Positions 60,378-64,000 of a stretch of 64,000 nucleotides of DNA are shown here, one piece after another. This DNA is from Methanomicrobium antiquum (GTDB taxonomy: Archaea; Halobacteriota; Methanomicrobia; Methanomicrobiales; Methanomicrobiaceae). The position numbers and the translations under genes were made by a program. The notes under the pieces were generated by a model that saw only the letters and a program-made list of their open reading frames with translations, was not told where the DNA came from and ran no database searches. The stretch's first letter is position 1. Each line of letters begins with the position of its first letter. The stretch lies in assembly GCF_029633915.1 (NCBI RefSeq), contig NZ_CP091092.1, forward strand, positions 868,001-932,000, written 5' to 3'.

Positions 60378-61739
60378 TCAGGGATTATTTTTCACTATTC
60401 TGATTTTTTCAACTAAATTTTTTGAAAAGTTGTCTGTGAAATATGCATGAGTATATCCAGCAAGGAGATTATTTTGATATATTCCGTCTTTTCCATTATC
60501 AATACCTTTTCCTCTGGAAAGTTCAAGAGCAAATTTCACATCTCTGTCGCAATCGAGCTTTGTATAGTGAAATTCATGCCCGTTATAACAGATGTTATGG
60601 TCAAGTATGCAGTTTTTTGCTGTGCATTTTGCACTGACATATCCAAGTGCCTGGAACCTGTCCATTTTGACTACATCTGCCGGAAGGATTCCTGCCATCC
60701 TGAAAGTTTTTCTATCTGATGTTATTTTTCTACAAAGATATGTAAGACCTCCGCATTCAGCATAGATGACTTTGTCCTGATTCGCGGCTATTTTTATCTG
60801 TGTTGTACATTTTGAAGATTCAAGCTTTTCCATATGAAGTTCGGGATATCCACCTCCAAAGTAAAAAGCGTCTGCATCCGGAAGACTATCATCTATCGGA
60901 CTAAAAAAGATTAATTTTGCACCGTACTTCTTTAGTCTGTCAAAGTTATCCTGGTAGTAAAAATTAAAAGCCCTGTCATAGGCTATTGCTATTGTAACCT
61001 CTTCTTTTGCAGAATTTTTTTCTTCAGTAAAAATTTTGTTAATTTTAGGGTCTTTAAAATGTGTATTTTCAATTTTGGCATAGAATTCTGCAATTTGGAT
61101 GAGCCCGTCAATGTCTGCGTTTTCTTCAAGAATTTCTGCAAATTCAGCCATGGCACTTGTTTCATGAGCCATCTCAAGTCCCAGGTGACGGCTTTTGACA
61201 GACTTTTCCTTTTGATTTGGAATAAAACCTGAAGCCTGTATTTCTAATGAAGCTTTTATCATTTCAGAGTGTTTTGAACTTCCAACTCTGTTGAACATGA
61301 CTCCGGCAATATTGACATCTCTGTCAAATGATGCAAAACCCCTTGCAACGGCGTTTACACTTCTTGAAGATCCTTTGGCATCTATAACAAGTATTACAGG
61401 GGCGTTTAGAATTTTTGCCACATGAGCCGTGCTACCGGTATCTTCTCCTTCTAGACCGTCATACATTCCCATAACGCCCTCTATGATGGCTATGTCTGCA
61501 CCTGATGAAGCGTTTATAAAGGTCTGTCTGACGCCATCTTCGCCCATCATATAAGGATCAAGATTTCTGGAATTTCTTTTGCAGATTGCTGTGTGATGAG
61601 AAGGATCAATAAAATCAGGTCCGATTTTATACGGCTGTACAACAAAGCCCCTCTTTACAAGTGCGGCCATAAGGGCGCTTGATATTGTTGTTTTTCCACA
61701 GCCGCTATGTGTTCCTGCAATAATCAGTGTAGGGATCAT
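60378..61739 (-). CDS. Cobyrinate or Ni-sirohydrochlorin a,c-diamide synthase (CbiA/CfbB family)
   Basis: From ATG 61739 the protein has 453 residues. The N-terminal DTB-synthetase-like domain begins IAGTHSGCGKTTISSALMAAL and the C-terminal class I-like glutaminase domain has AECGGLTYLCRK with the nucleophile Cys. It amidates the a and c side chains of cobyrinate (vitamin B12) or of Ni-sirohydrochlorin (F430). Methanogens carry both types, and the two cannot be separated by eye. The adjacent divergent cbiMNQO favours a cobamide link. Confidence 0.85.
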   Translation of the reverse strand: MIPTLIIAGTHSGCGKTTISSALMAALVKRGFVVQPYKIGPDFIDPSHHTAICKRNSRNLDPYMMGEDGVRQTFINASSGADIAIIEGVMGMYDGLEGEDTGSTAHVAKILNAPVILVIDAKGSSRSVNAVARGFASFDRDVNIAGVMFNRVGSSKHSEMIKASLEIQASGFIPNQKEKSVKSRHLGLEMAHETSAMAEFAEILEENADIDGLIQIAEFYAKIENTHFKDPKINKIFTEEKNSAKEEVTIAIAYDRAFNFYYQDNFDRLKKYGAKLIFFSPIDDSLPDADAFYFGGGYPELHMEKLESSKCTTQIKIAANQDKVIYAECGGLTYLCRKITSDRKTFRMAGILPADVVKMDRFQALGYVSAKCTAKNCILDHNICYNGHEFHYTKLDCDRDVKFALELSRGKGIDNGKDGIYQNNLLAGYTHAYFTDNFSKNLVEKIRIVKNNP

Positions 61740-61856
61740 CTTAATATTCAATCGAATTATCTTTTTTTAACACTAAAAAAATCTCTGATTATCTTTCAAT
61801 ATATTCTTCCAATATATAATTAATTTGCATTAATTCAAATTACTCTGATCCAAATA

Positions 61857-61935
61857 ATTATAAATAAATAGTCCTATGTCAAATTAAATTGTTGATTGTT
61901 TGATAAGTTTGAAATTTATCAGATATTTTAGGAGG
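61857..61935 (+). promoter_or_regulatory. Promoter region of cbiMNQO with inverted repeat and strong RBS
   Basis: TATA-like attataaataaata at 61857-61870, then TGATAA-N9-TTATCA at 61901-61921 near or after the expected transcription start, then AGGAGG at 61930-61935, ten bases before the cbiM ATG. The inverted repeat could be an operator or a short 5'-leader hairpin; a cobamide riboswitch-like fold was not recognised. Confidence 0.45.
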
Positions 61936-61945
61936 TTTTAATTAA

Positions 61946-62644
61946 ATGCATATTATGGAAGGTTTCCTGCCATCACCATGGTGGCAGATATGGTGGATTC
62001 TTGCACTACCCTGCCTGATTTATGGATTCTATAAACTGAAAGCAATGATAAAAGAAAACCGTGAACTTCTTGCTCTTTTAGGGGTGGCAGGAGGTTTTAT
62101 CTTTGTTCTTTCAGCGTTAAAACTGCCGTCAGTGACCGGAAGCTGTTCACACCCTACAGGAACCGCACTTTCAGCAGTAACATTTGGACCCTGGATAACT
62201 GCAGTTTTAGGATTTATTGTCCTTCTGTTTCAGGCACTTTTTATTGCGCACGGAGGTCTTACAACCCTTGGAGCAAATGTAATGTCTATGGCAGTTGCCG
62301 GTCCGTTGGTTGGATATTATGTCTATAAATGTCTTGATAGGATTAACATAAGCTTCTTTGTAAATATTTTTATAGCCGCATTTTTATGTGATGTAATAAC
62401 TTACTGCTTTACATCTTTAGAGCTGGCTCTTGCATTTCCTGCAACGGCCGGAGGATTTATTGCATCATTCATGGCATTCTTTGGCGTATTTGCAATTACA
62501 CAAATCCCGCTTGCGATTATTGAAGCTTTAGTTTTTGTAGTGATCTTTAAGTATATCATAATGTTAAAGCCGGAACTTCTTGTAAAACTAAAAGTTCTTT
62601 CTGAAGAAAAAGTAATTAAATTAAAGGGAGAATTGGAAGAATGA
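61946..62644 (+). CDS. cbiM: Cobalt ECF transporter substrate-binding protein CbiM
   Basis: A 232-residue membrane protein starting MHIMEGFLPSPWW, whose N-terminal Met-His chelates Co(II) in this family. GSCSHPTGTALSAVTFGPWITAVLG and FIAHGGLTTLGANVMSMAVAGPLVGY are typical. First gene of cbiMNQO for cobalt import. The stop overlaps cbiN by 4 bp. Confidence 0.96.
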   Translation: MHIMEGFLPSPWWQIWWILALPCLIYGFYKLKAMIKENRELLALLGVAGGFIFVLSALKLPSVTGSCSHPTGTALSAVTFGPWITAVLGFIVLLFQALFIAHGGLTTLGANVMSMAVAGPLVGYYVYKCLDRINISFFVNIFIAAFLCDVITYCFTSLELALAFPATAGGFIASFMAFFGVFAITQIPLAIIEALVFVVIFKYIIMLKPELLVKLKVLSEEKVIKLKGELEE

Positions 62645-62952
62645 AATATAAACTGGAGATAATTACAGCAATCGCAATTGTAATTTTTATAGGAATATTT
62701 CTCTATACTGATACTCTTGTTCAGGCAACAGGTGAGGAAGGCTGGGGCGGAACAGATGGCGTAGGATCAGAAATGCTTGAAGAACAGGGATATGAGCCCT
62801 GGATTGACAATTCTGATTATACATTTACACCTCCGTCAGGAGAAATTGAATCCTGTCTTTTTGCGCTTCAGGGTGTAATTGGTGGCCTTTTGATAGGTTT
62901 TGTATTTGGATCATGGACCACTGAGAGAAGATTTAAGAAAAATTCAAACTAA
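62641..62952 (+). CDS. cbiN: Cobalt transport accessory protein CbiN
   Basis: A 103-residue protein with two membrane helices (about 5-25 and 78-95) around an extracellular loop containing GGTDGVGSEMLEEQGYEPW, the CbiN pattern. It stimulates metal loading of CbiM. Translationally coupled to cbiM and 18 bp before cbiQ. Confidence 0.93.
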   Translation: MKYKLEIITAIAIVIFIGIFLYTDTLVQATGEEGWGGTDGVGSEMLEEQGYEPWIDNSDYTFTPPSGEIESCLFALQGVIGGLLIGFVFGSWTTERRFKKNSN

Positions 62953-62970
62953 TTTTTTTGTACATATTAA

Positions 62971-63774
62971 ATGTATTATGAATTTTTGGAGGATATTGCC
63001 CAGACTAATTGTATTCGTGATATCCATCCGCTGATAAAACTGATAGTTGGTCTTGGCTGTATATTAATATCTGTATCCTCCAAAAGCGTAATTGCACCCC
63101 TTTTGATTATAATAGTCCTTAGCATTGTAACTGTTAAAATTGCAGGAATAAATCCTAAATTTTATTTAAAACTGCTCTTTATTCCTCTTGGTTTTGCGGT
63201 TATAAGTGTAGCTGTAATAATGTTTATGAGAAACAGTGGCGAGGTAATTTTCAGCTATCCTGTTTTTGACTGGTTTAATTTAACAATTACAAGGGGGAGT
63301 GTAAATGAAGGAATATTGATTCTTTCACGGGTTTTTGCCGGCATGTGCTCTTTGTTTTTTATATCGCTGACAACACCGGTCACAGATATGTTTTTACTTG
63401 CAGTAAAATGTCGTATTCCACGCGAATTAATAGATCTTTCAATGTTAATATACAGGTTTATTTTTGTTCTTATTGAACAGGCCATCCAGATTTATAATGC
63501 ACAAAAAATGAGGCTTGGCTATGGTAGTCTAAAAGAAGGTATAAACAGTTTTGGAATCATGGCAGGAGCACTTTTTATTAATACCTGGAATACTGCAGAA
63601 TCACTTATTCTTGCCATGGATTCAAGATGCTATGACGGAAAATTTGCATTAAATAATGAAAACAACAAATTATCTTATCCCCTTTTGTTTGTGGCCGGAT
63701 TATTCATAGTAATTCTTGGGGTAATTGCATTTTTTACAAAAGATTTCACAATTTTTGGAGCTGTTTTTTCATGA
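62971..63774 (+). CDS. cbiQ: Cobalt ECF transporter transmembrane component CbiQ
   Basis: A 267-residue T component with about six helices. HPLIKLIVGLGCI at the start, KCRIPRELIDLSMLIYRFIFVLIE in the middle and the coupling helix around LILAMDSRCYDGKF are the signs of CbiQ. The stop overlaps cbiO (ATGA). Confidence 0.95.
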   Translation: MYYEFLEDIAQTNCIRDIHPLIKLIVGLGCILISVSSKSVIAPLLIIIVLSIVTVKIAGINPKFYLKLLFIPLGFAVISVAVIMFMRNSGEVIFSYPVFDWFNLTITRGSVNEGILILSRVFAGMCSLFFISLTTPVTDMFLLAVKCRIPRELIDLSMLIYRFIFVLIEQAIQIYNAQKMRLGYGSLKEGINSFGIMAGALFINTWNTAESLILAMDSRCYDGKFALNNENNKLSYPLLFVAGLFIVILGVIAFFTKDFTIFGAVFS

Positions 63775-64000
63775 ATACACTAATAGAAATAAAAAAACTG
63801 AATTACTGTTACCCAAATGGTCCTGATGCTTTAAAAAATATTAATTTCAGCATAAAAAAAGGTGAAAAGATTGCACTTGTCGGACCTAACGGGGCAGGCA
63901 AATCAACACTTTTGTTAATGTTAAACGGGATGTTAAAACCTGATTCCGGAGAAGTATCATATCTTGGAGAACCGGTAAAATATGACCGGAAAAACCTTCG
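63771..64000 (+). CDS. cbiO: Cobalt ECF transporter ATPase CbiO (partial, cut by window end)
   Basis: The first 76 residues are present: LIEIKKLNYCYPNGPDALKNINFSI and Walker A GPNGAGKSTLLLMLNG, followed by a typical PDSGEVSYLGEPVKYD stretch. The signature and Walker B lie beyond the window. It starts in overlap with the cbiQ stop. Confidence 0.95.
   Translation, partial: MNTLIEIKKLNYCYPNGPDALKNINFSIKKGEKIALVGPNGAGKSTLLLMLNGMLKPDSGEVSYLGEPVKYDRKNL

Noticed and set aside
61750-61945. Cobamide riboswitch before cbiM
   Set aside because: The leader is short and A+T-rich and does not show the conserved core of a cobalamin riboswitch.

Overview
The window comes from an A+T-rich euryarchaeon, most likely a methanogen of the Methanomicrobiales. 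The archaeal markers are sn-glycerol-1-phosphate dehydrogenase, aIF2-alpha, L44e/S27e, Nop10, PriS with a GINS subunit, eukaryote-type ProRS, an AglJ-like glycosyltransferase, TATA-box promoters, and the archaeal families UPF0058, UPF0179, DUF99, DUF63, DUF2111 and DUF2551. The methanogen character comes from two-subunit pyruvate carboxylase, HypD, a ferredoxin:thioredoxin-reductase/rubredoxin fusion and a CbiMNQO cobalt importer next to a CbiA/CfbB amidase. The species cannot be fixed from sequence alone.

Layout. 1-5.9 kb: purine permease, 2H phosphoesterase, a compact redox pair (FTR-rubredoxin and glutaredoxin), a FecR-like secreted protein that ends abruptly, MoaB and a lipoprotein. 5.9-9.7 kb: tRNA-Arg(GCG), the decayed remains of a type I restriction locus (hsdM, ORF6N protein, hsdS stub, hydrolase fragment), a radical SAM protein and tRNA-Phe. 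9.8-15.3 kb: a probable DNA-damage module made of a RecA-like protein, a PolB2-type inactivated DNA polymerase and an SRAP gene split by a recent IS1634-like insertion, facing a second RecA-like gene. Identical 12-bp promoter motifs precede both RecA-like genes. 15.5-21.6 kb: a SauUSI-like PLD-helicase-DUF3427 protein, a GNAT, and an unstable strip of gene fragments, ribbon-helix-helix (RHH) proteins and a tail-to-tail toxin/antitoxin pair, ending at tRNA-Thr.

21.6-33 kb is mostly housekeeping: TIM-barrel isomerase, PAS/DUF835 pair, HypD, tRNA-Arg(CCG), parvulin, pilin, DUF99, AglJ, class II aldolase, thioredoxin and SecDF. 33-43.4 kb joins archease-RtcB to a biotin block: a GATase-like protein, DUF2111, BirA, BioY with its ECF module, and biotin-dependent PycB/PycA. 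A BirA-box-like operator lies directly before bioY, so biotin supply and pyruvate carboxylation look coordinated. 43.4-53 kb: aminotransferase, pyruvoyl arginine decarboxylase, a rubredoxin-TPP enzyme fusion, ProRS, membrane proteins, EgsA, UPF0179 and an ADP-ribosylglycohydrolase. 53-60 kb is the conserved archaeal information-processing cluster (UPF0058, Elp3, PriS, GINS51, L44e, S27e, aIF2-alpha, Nop10, PAC2, EndoQ). 60-64 kb: CbiA/CfbB diverging from cbiMNQO, cut by the window end.

A family of dispersed intergenic repeats (seven copies seen) with several hairpins, some with compensatory changes, runs through the window. No CRISPR array, rRNA, replication origin or intact prophage was found.
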